Assembly: GCF_021083305.1 (NCBI RefSeq)
Contig: NZ_JAJFAY010000004.1
Location: 1 to 64,000 of the forward strand
Source of the DNA: Haladaptatus sp. DYF46
Lineage (GTDB): Archaea; Halobacteriota; Halobacteria; Halobacteriales; Haladaptataceae
Direction of reading: 5' to 3'
DNA length: 64,000 nt
The position numbers and the translations under genes were made by a program. Each line of letters opens with the position of its first letter. Position 1 is the stretch's first letter. This document shows, piece after piece, positions 1 through 8,452 of the stretch. The notes under the pieces were generated by a model, which was not told where the DNA came from, searched no databases, and saw nothing but the letters and a program-made list of their open reading frames with translations.

Positions 1-335
1 CGTCCGAATCGAGTGCGATAGCAACATTTGTGATTACTGGCGGTGCAGGCGTTCTGTTCGCGATCGGCGGTACCGGAAAACAGGTCGGGAGCATCACCTG
101 GAACCAATTCATTGGGGCAGCTGATCTTCTGCTCGGTCTGATGTTTGTTCTGGGCGTTGTATTCCCAATCTGGAACAGTACATCGCCGTATGAGAGTAGC
201 ATCCAACCGTTTCTTGCGGTGGCGGCTATCGGCGGCGGCGCGTCACTCATGTTTATAGGGATCGACTGGGTTCGTGGCGGCCACTACTTCGATGTCTCCT
301 CATACGAGCCCGGACCAATTCTTTCGCGTGGATGA
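1..335 (+). CDS. C-terminal part of a membrane protein, cut by the window start
   Basis: The reading frame is open from the first bases of the window and ends with TGA, so this is the C-terminal part of a gene that begins upstream. A GTG at position 30 could serve as a start, but the frame already encodes hydrophobic residues before it. About 105 residues are visible, with three likely membrane segments: one at the very start, a Leu/Gly/Val-rich one in the middle (FIGAADLLLGLMFVLG), and one near the end (AVAAIGGGASLMFIGIDW). The tail is short and hydrophilic. No family is recognised. The stretch that follows contains only degraded coding sequence, so nothing around it suggests a role. Confidence 0.6.
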   Translation, partial: SESSAIATFVITGGAGVLFAIGGTGKQVGSITWNQFIGAADLLLGLMFVLGVVFPIWNSTSPYESSIQPFLAVAAIGGGASLMFIGIDWVRGGHYFDVSSYEPGPILSRG

Positions 336-493
336 GCTAGCTGAGCTCGAGAAAATAGATGAGCGGTCAGTTCGAGGTCGGTAATGGCTTCTTTGATAGC
401 GGTGGAAGATAACCAACCCATTTGGCGAGATAGCCTGGTGTCACCATATCTCTTGCACTAAGCAGACGTGGGCACCCCTGACCTCATCAGGTA

Positions 494-836
494 TTGGAGA
501 ACTAACGCGGTTCCAAAATGAAGAGTACGCCTACATCAAGCCGTAGAGCAACCAATTAGCCGAAAAGTGCCGGAATCGTGTTTCGGAAGATATTGAGCGA
601 GATGATGAATAGAAATACGACGACGAACCAATTGAACTTCTGTTCGTCTACCTCTAACTCTACCCGAAAGAATGCAAACCGACACTACCAGTGGTGAGGA
701 CGAGTTTGAGTTGGTTGATTTAATCGGTGAAAATGGCTACACCATTGTTGTGTGCGCTACTGTTACGGTGGGATCATCCAGCAAGCACACTGAGAATTGT
801 TGTGATTATTATACATGTGAGAAACCGTCGCCGTGA
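494..836 (+). pseudogene. Degraded coding sequence with three in-frame stops and one frameshift
   Basis: Read in the frame of position 493, this segment gives acidic, haloarchaeal-looking protein (FQNEEYAYIKP, EKCRNRVSEDIERDDE, KYDDEPIELLFVYL), interrupted by TAG at 544-546, TAG at 610-612 and TAA at 655-657. Near 690 the sensible frame shifts and continues as DEFELVDLIGENGYTIVVCA before ending at TGA 834-836. The amino-acid quality between the stops suggests a real gene that has decayed rather than chance. The family is not recognised. The surrounding 336-1133 stretch holds no other supportable gene. Confidence 0.4.
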
Positions 837-1160
837 TCTGTCGGCCAGAAATAAGGATGTGAACTAACAGCCATTTTGCGAATCGTCCGAGTCGTCTTCG
901 GTGGTCGTCCCTTCCTCGGTGGTGTAGGTTAATCAGAAGACCAATAAGTGTCAAAAAGCAGGTGACGCCTCGTGGCACTCGTCGTCGTACATACTATGGC
1001 AAGTAAGGTCTTCGTTGATAGGACGGTGACCCAGTCACAACATAGTAAAAGATTCTCCAATCGAAAAACATCGAGTTAATCAGTTCTTTTCCTATTTTTA
1101 GGAGATACTTTCAAGCATAATGAGAGTAGAACAATGGGGAGGCGTCGCGTCGAAGAGGGT

Positions 1161-1406
1161 ATGTCCGCAAGTACAACTGCCTTAGACCAGGAGTTCGCTG
1201 AAACGATCGACTCGTTATTCCAAGACGCAGACTCGATACTCATCGTTAATCCCGAACCTGACGTATTCAAGACAACGGTGCTGACGGCAGTATCGTTTGA
1301 TGGTAAACCACCCGACATCCAAGTGCTTGCTTCCGCAGATGTGCTGAAAGCATCACTGGAGGATTTCATCCTTGCGAGTCAGGTGACGGTTTTCTTTGCT
1401 GAGTAG
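1161..1406 (+). pseudogene. Truncated N-terminal half of a TbsP/DUF5821-like regulator
   Basis: The 81 residues from ATG 1161 (ATG 1134 is an alternative) contain DSILIVNPEPDVF, then PPDIQVLASADVLKASLEDF and ILASQV. This resembles the N-terminal half of the haloarchaeal TbsP-type (DUF5821) transcriptional regulators, which continue for more than another hundred residues. Here the frame ends abruptly after TVFFAE, with unrelated sequence following, so the protein is truncated and probably non-functional. The family assignment is from memory of the motif pattern and is moderate. The gene after it, the sulfatase-like gene, is unrelated. Confidence 0.4.
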
Positions 1407-1533
1407 GCTGACGTTGTAGTAAGGGAGTACCTGATATGCGAACATTTTTATTCCTTATTATCTTATTTGGGAAGGAATACCAGCGCTTCCCGAAGAGTGG
1501 CAGGCTACGAGAGAGACAACTAAGATAAGCACG

Positions 1534-2850
1534 ATGACAAATATTGCAATAGTCGTTCTTGATACGCTCAGAAAGGACGCATTCGATAGGCACTTTGATT
1601 GGCTTCCTGGCAAACGATTCGAAGACGCTTGGAGTACGAGCCATTGGACTGTTCCTGCACATGGTTCGTTGTTCACCGGTAGATATGCGAGTGAGGTCGG
1701 TGTTTATAGACATGCAGAAATGCTCAACTGTGATGACCGTGTTCTCGCAGAAATCCTGCGTGATGCAGGATATACAACACGAGCATTTAGTGGCAACCCA
1801 AACATTTCACGACAATTTGATTTTCACCGTGGATTCGACCAGTTCAAAGGAAGTTGGCGGCTTCGCACTATTGATCGAGATCTATTCGACTGGGACCAGT
1901 TTATTGCAAAAACCGAAGATATGGGTCCTCAGCGGTATCCTCTTGCTCTTTGGAAATGTATTAGCGGTGATTGCCAGACACTACCATCATTCCGGCGTGG
2001 ACTATGGTTGAAGCTTCGAGATTTAGGATATGAAAATCGAGCTAACGACGACGGAGCACGTTCTGCATTGTCCTTTATCCAGGAGAGCAACTTTGGTGAT
2101 CAGGAATTCTTATTCCTGAATTTGATGGAGGCGCACTCTCCATATATTGCTCCAGACGAATATCAAAGCGTGACGCCGCCGACCATTAGTGGACTGCATG
2201 CGACGATGAGTGCCCCAGAAGATGATCCAGAGCAGATACGGCGAGCGTATGATGACGAAGTGAGGTATCTGTCAGACATGTATAGGAGAATGTTTGATGA
2301 GCTAAAGGACGAATTCTCCCTCATCATTACTCTTAGTGATCACGGAGAACTACTGGGAGAGCACAATGCCTGGGAGCATATGTACGGAATTTATCCAGAG
2401 TTAACGCATGTTCCCCTTAATATCTATTCCGGCGATGAGACAACAACCAAATGCACTGAAACCAGGAGTATTCTCGATGTGTATCAAACAGTTTTAAACG
2501 CGGCTGATATTGAATCAGAGGGTCGAGGTCACGATCTTCGGTTATCGGGGGGATCGAGGGATGTTCTTACTGAATATCATGGTATTTCTAACCGTCATTA
2601 TCATGCTCTGAAAAACAGTGACGTTGAAAATATTGATCATCTGCAAACGGAGCTGCGTGGTTTTGCATTTGACGGCTATTATGGTCATGAAACCTTCGAC
2701 GGATTTAAAGAGTACGGAGAGAGAGTGTACGACGATCCAGAAGGACAACTAGAGACTCTGCTGGCAGGGATTGATATAGTGGAGACAGAAGATGATATCG
2801 ATCTATCTGACTCAGTGGAAAAACAGTTAGAGGATCTCGGTTACGCCTGA
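1534..2850 (+). CDS. Sulfatase-like hydrolase / alkaline phosphatase superfamily
   Basis: A 438-residue alkaline-phosphatase-superfamily enzyme. The metal-binding Asp is D10 (VVLDTLRKD). The nucleophile region is HWTVPAHGSLFTG, with Thr39 where arylsulfatases carry the Cys/Ser that becomes formylglycine. The second metal site is SDHGE around residues 268-272, and the middle carries LMEAHSPY. A Thr nucleophile is known in superfamily phosphotransferases and phosphodiesterases, so sulfate-ester hydrolysis is uncertain. It has no signal peptide and is presumably cytoplasmic. The flippase gene follows after 19 nt on the same strand, so the pair is probably one operon concerned with surface glycans or their modification. 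Confidence 0.85.
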   Translation: MTNIAIVVLDTLRKDAFDRHFDWLPGKRFEDAWSTSHWTVPAHGSLFTGRYASEVGVYRHAEMLNCDDRVLAEILRDAGYTTRAFSGNPNISRQFDFHRGFDQFKGSWRLRTIDRDLFDWDQFIAKTEDMGPQRYPLALWKCISGDCQTLPSFRRGLWLKLRDLGYENRANDDGARSALSFIQESNFGDQEFLFLNLMEAHSPYIAPDEYQSVTPPTISGLHATMSAPEDDPEQIRRAYDDEVRYLSDMYRRMFDELKDEFSLIITLSDHGELLGEHNAWEHMYGIYPELTHVPLNIYSGDETTTKCTETRSILDVYQTVLNAADIESEGRGHDLRLSGGSRDVLTEYHGISNRHYHALKNSDVENIDHLQTELRGFAFDGYYGHETFDGFKEYGERVYDDPEGQLETLLAGIDIVETEDDIDLSDSVEKQLEDLGYA

Positions 2851-2869
2851 TGTACGTGAGGATTTAAGC

Positions 2870-4327
2870 ATGCCAACAGAGGCCTCTGAGGTCAATTTTG
2901 GCGGTGAAACAGTAAAAGCTACAGTAGCTAAGATTGCAATGGCAATAAGTGGGTTCGTGGGAACTGTCCTCTTTGCGCGGCTATTGGATCCGGCGCTGCT
3001 TGGGGGATTCTATTTGCTTTTCGGATTAGTGAAGATAGCAGACAGACCAATTTATGGATGGGCGATTGCAACGAAAAAGCGCTTCTCCGAGCCTTCGATT
3101 CGTGATAGTTCGATACTGGGAGCGCAAATCATCTTCATCCTTATTTGGCTCACCTTGGTTGCAATCGTCTCGTATTTCCTGTCTGGTTGGCTACGTGCAT
3201 ACACAAAATTATCGGCTGCACCGATGTTGTTCATCGTTCTTTTGATTTCTGAGCCGGTGTACGAACCATTGGAAAAACTTCTTCAAGGCCGTGGGCAGAT
3301 CAGTATAGCAACGTGGTCTGATACCTTTCGTTCGTATCTCACACTTCCACTCCAGCTCATGTTTGTTCTTGCTGGATTTGGTGCAGCGGGACTAGTATAT
3401 GGATTAGCAGCGGCTACTGTCTTGTCGGTGCCACTAGTGCTGTATTTCCTGCAGACACCGCCGGCTCTTCCCTCAGTGCCCCTCCTTCAGAGTCTCTGGC
3501 AGTACGCTCAATACAGCATCCCATCTGGGTTCTTCGGCACAATATATGATCGATTTGACGTGCTTCTCCTTGGAGTGTTGGCGACACCGGCCGCTGCGGG
3601 CTACTACGAAATTGCGGCTAAGCTGACGCTTCCGGCAGTGTTCATCAGTAGCGCTGCTGCTAGCGGATTGATGGCTCGCGTCAGTAATCTTCAAAGTAAA
3701 CAACAGGATGTGGCTAGCGATATAACAAATACGCTCGCATTTTCCAGTATTCTTGCTATTCCGATATTCTTTGGTGCACTTGCGCTCCCAAAGGCTCTTA
3801 TTATTACGTTTTACGGTGCAGAGTACGCGCCGGCAGCAACGTTGCTAGTAGCTATTGCCGCATATCGCGTTACAAAATCACAAAATGGTCCGCTCACACA
3901 GACGGTAAACGGACTTGATAGGCCAGATATGACGATGCGTATTTCTGCGGTAACGCTTGCGATTAATGTTGTTCTAGGAGTGCTATTGGTGCGCCAGATC
4001 GGGCCAGTCGGTGTTGCAATCGCAACACTACTCGCCGAAGTCATCCGATATCTCTTTCTCTCCATCATTGTCAATAAATACACTACTGGAGTGAAACTAC
4101 TGCCAGAAGCGCTTCTCAAGCAGTTTGGTGCTGGAATACTAATGTTTGCTGTCGTCTCTCTACTCCGCCGTACCCTTTCGGTGAAATCCTATCTCGGTCT
4201 ACTACTTCTTCTTACAATCGGAGCAATCACTTACGGGACAACCTTTCTCATCAGTAGCAGCCAATTACGCCAGCTTATCAGGGACAGCCTTGAGGAGTCT
4301 ATGTTTGAAGAGTTGTTCCCGAATTAG
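2870..4327 (+). CDS. Polysaccharide/oligosaccharide flippase (MOP/Wzx-type)
   Basis: A 485-residue integral membrane protein with about 12-14 hydrophobic segments and the layout of MOP-superfamily polysaccharide transporters. The N-terminus has the usual short amphipathic lead (VNFGGETVKATVAKIAMAIS) then GTVLFARLLDPALLGGFYLL, and the middle has GRGQISIATWSDTFRSY and SGFFGTIYDRFDVLLLGVL, as in lipid-linked oligosaccharide flippases. It would move lipid-linked glycans across the cytoplasmic membrane for N-glycosylation or surface polysaccharide. It lies 19 nt downstream of the sulfatase-like gene, with a GT39 glycosyltransferase nearby, which supports a glycan role. The substrate cannot be deduced. 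Confidence 0.85.
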   Translation: MPTEASEVNFGGETVKATVAKIAMAISGFVGTVLFARLLDPALLGGFYLLFGLVKIADRPIYGWAIATKKRFSEPSIRDSSILGAQIIFILIWLTLVAIVSYFLSGWLRAYTKLSAAPMLFIVLLISEPVYEPLEKLLQGRGQISIATWSDTFRSYLTLPLQLMFVLAGFGAAGLVYGLAAATVLSVPLVLYFLQTPPALPSVPLLQSLWQYAQYSIPSGFFGTIYDRFDVLLLGVLATPAAAGYYEIAAKLTLPAVFISSAAASGLMARVSNLQSKQQDVASDITNTLAFSSILAIPIFFGALALPKALIITFYGAEYAPAATLLVAIAAYRVTKSQNGPLTQTVNGLDRPDMTMRISAVTLAINVVLGVLLVRQIGPVGVAIATLLAEVIRYLFLSIIVNKYTTGVKLLPEALLKQFGAGILMFAVVSLLRRTLSVKSYLGLLLLLTIGAITYGTTFLISSSQLRQLIRDSLEESMFEELFPN

Positions 4328-4728
4328 ATTTCAAATCGGTAAAGAGCCTGTCTGGCGCACGCCGGGCAACCAGCTGCCGCCCTTACCGAACGCGTAGAAG
4401 GCAAAAACACTGCCGACGACTGCATCGCCAACCGAGGCAACCCCAAAGCACAATACTCAGTACCTCACAAAGCGTCGCCACCTAACTCAACTTGAGTCCG
4501 ATAGTCTATCCTGACGAACCATCGATAGAGGGTGAGCTACGCCAAAAGAGAAGGAGGCTGTCGCGGTCGGCGGCAGTTCGCCGCCGACCGCGACAGCGTT
4601 GCCACTCTCGAAGAGGCGTGCTTGACCGGTGACTACCGATCCATCCAAATCGAGAGGAACGACGCTCGTCCAAGCAGTTATAGAGCGAGTAGTGTATTGA
4701 ACGAAGGCAGCAAGTAAGAATATTCTCG
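4328..4728. other. Gene-poor stretch with a long perfect inverted repeat
   Basis: No convincing gene is seen. A 61-codon frame from 4532 runs through the inverted repeat at 4558-4596 and has no recognisable protein character. The segment may be decayed coding DNA, but neither strand gives a coherent translation. Confidence 0.4.
4558..4596. repeat. Perfect 17-bp inverted repeat with 5-nt loop
   Basis: CTGTCGCGGTCGGCGGC (4558-4574) is followed by AGTTC and then its exact reverse complement (4580-4596). The arms are far more G+C-rich than the DNA around them. No T-run follows on either side, so it is not an obvious terminator. It could be a strong RNA hairpin, a protein-binding palindrome, or a scar of a mobile element. 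Confidence 0.85.
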
Positions 4729-4730
4729 GA

Positions 4731-5064
4731 TATTCATTTGGAATGACAGTAGAAAGATGAGCTTGAGTTGGTACAGAAGCGTACTGTCAGCGAGACAATC
4801 ACCGGTATTGATGACGATTGATCGTCTGTATCAAGACGGCGATGTCCAGTCAAGGAACTGATCAGGAGGTGTGGGAGGATCCATTTGATCGAACAGATAT
4901 TCATTTGGAATGACAGTAGAAAGATGAGCTTGAGTTGGTACAGAAGCGTACTGTCAGCGAGACAATCACCGGTATTGATGACGATTGATCGTCTGTATCA
5001 AGACGGCGATGTCCAGTCAAGGAACTGATCAGGAGGTGTGGGAGGATCCATTTGATCGAACAGA
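4731..5064 (+). repeat. 167-bp direct tandem duplication, two copies
   Basis: The sequence from 4731 to 4897 is repeated, as far as can be read without change, from 4898 to 5064. Both copies start TATTCATTTGGAATGACAG and end at CGAACAGA, and the next bases (TATTCATTTC) begin a third copy that diverges after ten bases. Each copy holds the upstream region and the first codons (MSSQGTDQEV) of the small membrane protein gene at 5009. The copy-1 reading frame hits a stop (IHLE then TGA at 4909-4911), because 167 is not a multiple of three, so only the second copy leads into the complete gene. Confidence 0.9.
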
Positions 5065-5302
5065 TATTCATTTCATTGAGTTTCTGTTCTCTGACCCGGT
5101 TCTAAAAATGCTGTCGTGGGTGGTCATCGGAAGTGTATTTGTAACTCTTGCAGCTGTCCGGCTGCTCGGGAGATACCGTGTTCCGATCGAGTTGCTCTTC
5201 TTCTTATTCCTCGGACAGGGATTTTTCTTCATCGGCTTTCATTATTTGACTCGCGCAACAACATCCTCAGATTGGCAGAGATTAGTTGCTTCAAAAAGAT
5301 AG
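5009..5302 (+). CDS. Small two-segment membrane protein
   Basis: A 97-residue protein with a polar N-terminus (MSSQGTDQEVWEDPFD) and two hydrophobic segments, LSWVVIGSVFVTLAAVRLL and a Phe-rich ELLFFLFLGQGFFFIGF, ending in a basic tail. The ATG at 5009 is preferred to the TTG at 4985, because the same ATG and first codons are preserved in the upstream duplicated copy. Its 5' end lies in the 167-bp tandem duplication, so its promoter region is doubled. It is convergent with the GT39 gene. The family is not recognised. Confidence 0.6.
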   Translation: MSSQGTDQEVWEDPFDRTDIHFIEFLFSDPVLKMLSWVVIGSVFVTLAAVRLLGRYRVPIELLFFLFLGQGFFFIGFHYLTRATTSSDWQRLVASKR

Positions 5303-5366
5303 TGCGGTGATCACGTATCGTAGTTAGCTGCTCAAAGAGGGTTCGAACGGTTCGAAGCTGATTCTT

Positions 5367-6854
5367 TTATTGTTCCATGTGGCTCGGTTCTTCGACAAAA
5401 CGATATGCTGTGATACCAGCAAAGCGTTTGATGGCCGCACGGTTATGCGTTCGACGCACGTTCCGGAGGACTTTCCGTCGGTGCGGTCGTTTCGAGGACG
5501 AAAACACGACCCATACTGTATCGACTTTCCTGACCTGTTTTCGAATCGTGGGACGGAGTGGCCCCGTGATATCACCGACTGTCGGCATTCCTGCTCGATC
5601 AAAGTAATACCCAAACGGCGATGACGACTTTCGTTTGTCGACGATGATTAAATCCTCGGGCGAATAGCCTCGATCGACGAACTGAGCAGCGGATTTGAAT
5701 TCCCGCTTCTGGTGATTCGTAAATTGGAAACTATTCAGGGCAACGGAGTTGAGCAGGATGATTGCGAGCAGTATGGTTCGTACGTTCGGTCGCGGGATGA
5801 GTGCAACGCCTCGCGCGAAGAGCAGATACAGTGCGATAGAACAGCCGATCAAATATTTAGGGAAGAATATCGGCTGAATAAGATAAGAAAGAACGATTGC
5901 CAAGCACGTAGGGACCAGTAACCAAATCCACAGGAATACCGATTTCTTCCGCGAGAGTAAGTAAGACGGGACAAACAGAGCACCTCCGATACCGACGAGA
6001 AGTCCAACTTGAACTGCGATACTCATCGGTGGATGCGGGTGACGAACTGTGAAGTGGGTGTATGCAGAGATGATATCGTGCCAATTCGGCGGTGCGGGAA
6101 TATGCTGCACCTGGCTGCCACTGCCGTACGCATTCGGGATGAATACTTTCGCTGCGATCATCCCGACAGCCGGTGCTGCTCCAATTCCCACCGGAACAGA
6201 TATCTTTCCAGTTTCTCGAATAAATGACCGCCAATCTTCGGAACCTATCCATTCTCTCCAGAGGTAGTAGAGGATTTGAGATACGATGATGAAGAGTCCA
6301 AACACATGGGTGTACGCGAGAAGGATAGCCGAAACGATGTAGAGGAGCATCTCTTTATTCTGTCTTGAGTCCAAATACCGGAGTAAGCAGTAGTACGATG
6401 CGACGGTGAGGAAAGCGAGAAGTGAATACATTCGCGCCTCCTGTGCATAGTATATTTGGAAGGGGCTCACTGTCAGCATCAGTGCCGCGATCGCTCCCAC
6501 CTGAAACCCATACAGCCGTTTTCCAAGCGCATAGAGAATCGGAATCGAAGCGATACTGAACGCCGCGGACAACATTCGCACCGCTCCCTCTTCGGTCCCA
6601 CTAATGGCTATCCACGCTTTCAACAGGATATAATACAGGGGCAGATGCGGTTGAGCCTTCGGGAGTTCTGTGACGAGTTCCTGGAAAGTCATGGTGTGGA
6701 TGAAGTACATTGTAATCGCCTCATCCAACCAGAAGCTGTCGAAGCCAATCGTATGAACTCGCAGAATGCCGCCTAAGCCTACAGTTAGGGAAATGAAGAA
6801 TATCTGATAATAGTCAGAGTACTGTAGGTCAGTGTTTAAATCGCGAAGATTCAT
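5367..6854 (-). CDS. GT39-family membrane glycosyltransferase (PMT-like)
   Basis: A 495-residue polytopic protein of the dolichyl-phosphate-mannose mannosyltransferase type (GT39/PMT_2). The first extracytoplasmic loop carries the acidic catalytic pair in FDSFWLDEAITMYF, around residues 38-51. The family motif after the middle helices is also present (SPFQIYYAQEARMYSLLAF). About 10-12 membrane segments are followed by a soluble C-terminal region of about 90 residues. Such enzymes transfer a sugar from a polyprenyl-phosphate donor to protein or lipid on the outer membrane face. Together with the flippase and sulfatase-like genes it forms a small surface-glycan cluster. The sugar and acceptor are unknown. 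Confidence 0.85.
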   Translation of the reverse strand: MNLRDLNTDLQYSDYYQIFFISLTVGLGGILRVHTIGFDSFWLDEAITMYFIHTMTFQELVTELPKAQPHLPLYYILLKAWIAISGTEEGAVRMLSAAFSIASIPILYALGKRLYGFQVGAIAALMLTVSPFQIYYAQEARMYSLLAFLTVASYYCLLRYLDSRQNKEMLLYIVSAILLAYTHVFGLFIIVSQILYYLWREWIGSEDWRSFIRETGKISVPVGIGAAPAVGMIAAKVFIPNAYGSGSQVQHIPAPPNWHDIISAYTHFTVRHPHPPMSIAVQVGLLVGIGGALFVPSYLLSRKKSVFLWIWLLVPTCLAIVLSYLIQPIFFPKYLIGCSIALYLLFARGVALIPRPNVRTILLAIILLNSVALNSFQFTNHQKREFKSAAQFVDRGYSPEDLIIVDKRKSSSPFGYYFDRAGMPTVGDITGPLRPTIRKQVRKVDTVWVVFSSSKRPHRRKVLRNVRRTHNRAAIKRFAGITAYRFVEEPSHMEQ

Positions 6855-8005
6855 TCAATGGTAGTTTGCAGAGATACTATTATGAATCCCCTGTTCTCAG
6901 ATTTTAGTTATTATCTGATATATTTATTTGCCGTACGTATCCTGGCGCACGACGATTTTCAGAGCGCATTATGTGGGGTACTCATCATTACCATCGAAGG
7001 AAATGATTGAGACGTGTGTCACTTATTAATCCAGAATTGAGGCACTATATATTGCTGATCCAAATCCTAGACTCTTATATTAGTTTAGTCTTCAGTAGAA
7101 GCATCAATGGCATTCGAACTTTGGTCCGGAAGTAGACCAAATATTTAATCAAAGTTACTTACCGTGATTGGGTGGCTCATACTCCTACATTTTGCACTAA
7201 GCAGAACTAAGGGAGTCTGGTAAGCCTATCGAATTTGTGTGCTGCCGGTTATGATTTTAATGGAGACACAGCTGCTTCCACCGATAACAAGGAATCGCCG
7301 TTACTCAATAGGCGCCTGAGGCATAGACAGAAAAACGATCGCCCGCTGCGTTGGACTCGGAGCCATTTGTCGGAAAGTTCGTCGGCATGCTGGTGCATTA
7401 ATTCGAGGAGAAAAACGCAGCCCGTCTTGCAGTGTGTTCGTCTCCAGATCCAGTCGATGAAGTCACTATCCTCCAGCTTCCGCAGGTGGATTACGCTCTA
7501 TATGAACCCTACCGCTCGGTCATCGCTGCTTCCAGGTAGGCGTCATTCACGGCAACAATCTCGTAGTCCTCGGGGTCAACATGAACTAGAGTCCAAGGAT
7601 ATTCTCAAACAGTTGTTGGAACATCGCCTCGGCGATCGTTGCCACCGAATAAACGAATCATATTATTAGCTGGTTGAGTGAGTGTCTGGTTCGGGAAGTT
7701 GTGCGACTTGCTGAACCAGACAAATAAGCCACAGCAAACACTGTGAAATAACTTGCTCTCGCCTGGCGACTTTCTTCGTGCTCCAGTCAGACAGGGAGTG
7801 GGGAAATTACGCGATGAAAAAATTAGCCTTACTGATTTTCGCATGGAGGAAATCAACCGGGTGAAAATTCCCGAATGAATTAAGGGGATGAGGTGTGACA
7901 CTTTGGGTGATGAAATCACAAATACAACATTCGTATTCCAATCACACCATTTGTATGAAAAATAAAGAATTGGTTGAAATAATCCAGTAATTTTTCCACT
8001 TTCCT
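6855..8005. other. AT-rich gap with decayed coding remnants
   Basis: No intact gene is supported. Positions 6855-7230 are AT-rich and non-coding in appearance. Between about 7345 and 7550 one plus-strand frame gives plausible protein (EPFVGKFVGMLV, NAARLAVCSSPDPVDEVTI, YALYEPYRSVIAA) broken by stops. A further stretch near 7750-7930 (SPGDFLRAPVRQGVGK, DEKISLTDFRMEEINR) is similarly broken. I read these as remnants of unidentified genes. The last 60 bp are the upstream region of the USP gene at 8006. Confidence 0.4.
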
Positions 8006-8452
8006 ATGCCAGAAACACTTTTCCAGAAAATACTCGTTCCGGTCGTAACGGAGCCGGACGCAGAAATGACATGTAAAGCACTGTTGCCATATCTTAATCG
8101 AGATGTGAGTGAGGCCAAGGTTATCTACGTTATCGAGAAAGCAGGTGGCGCACCCGACAAAGCATCACCCGAGCAACTCCAGGAGGAAGCCGAGAAAATA
8201 TTCGACAGGGTCATCGAACAGTTTACGAATGCTGACTTCACGAACTTCGAGACTGAGGTACGATACGGAACGAACGTCGCCGACACCATCGTTGAAGCAG
8301 GACGTGAATACGGTGCATCGGCTATTGTCTTCACACCACGCGGTGGCAACCGCTGGACAAAACTCTTCACTGGTGACGTGGCGTACTCTCTGTTAACGAA
8401 TACAGATCGTCCAGTCATTAGCCTCCCGCCGGAGGAAGATAGCCATGGATGA
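8006..8452 (+). CDS. Universal stress protein (UspA family), single domain
   Basis: A 148-residue USP domain. It begins FQKILVPVVTEPDAEMTCKALLPYL (beta-1 and helix-1 of the fold), has VIYVIEKAGGAPDKASPEQ, then EVRYGTNVADTIVEAGREYGASAIVFTP and ends DRPVISLPPE. The glycine-rich ATP loop is altered (PRGGNRWTKLFTGDV), so nucleotide binding is uncertain. Its last eight bases overlap the start of the permease gene at 8445, which implies translational coupling: a free USP subunit made with a USP-tailed transporter. It is cytoplasmic and probably regulatory. Confidence 0.9.
   Translation: MPETLFQKILVPVVTEPDAEMTCKALLPYLNRDVSEAKVIYVIEKAGGAPDKASPEQLQEEAEKIFDRVIEQFTNADFTNFETEVRYGTNVADTIVEAGREYGASAIVFTPRGGNRWTKLFTGDVAYSLLTNTDRPVISLPPEEDSHG

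Noticed and set aside
763..978. 71-codon minus-strand frame
   Set aside because: No protein character; it overlaps the end of the decayed plus-strand gene.
4532..4717. 61-codon frame through the long inverted repeat
   Set aside because: The frame is a by-product of the palindrome and has no recognisable features.
449..7206. Shared word TTGCACTAAGCAGA at about 456 and 7193
   Set aside because: Only 14 bases match and the flanks differ, so a repeat family cannot be supported.
7235..7669. 144-codon plus-strand frame
   Set aside because: Composition is Ser/Arg-rich and unlike haloarchaeal protein; another frame of the same DNA looks more protein-like but is broken.
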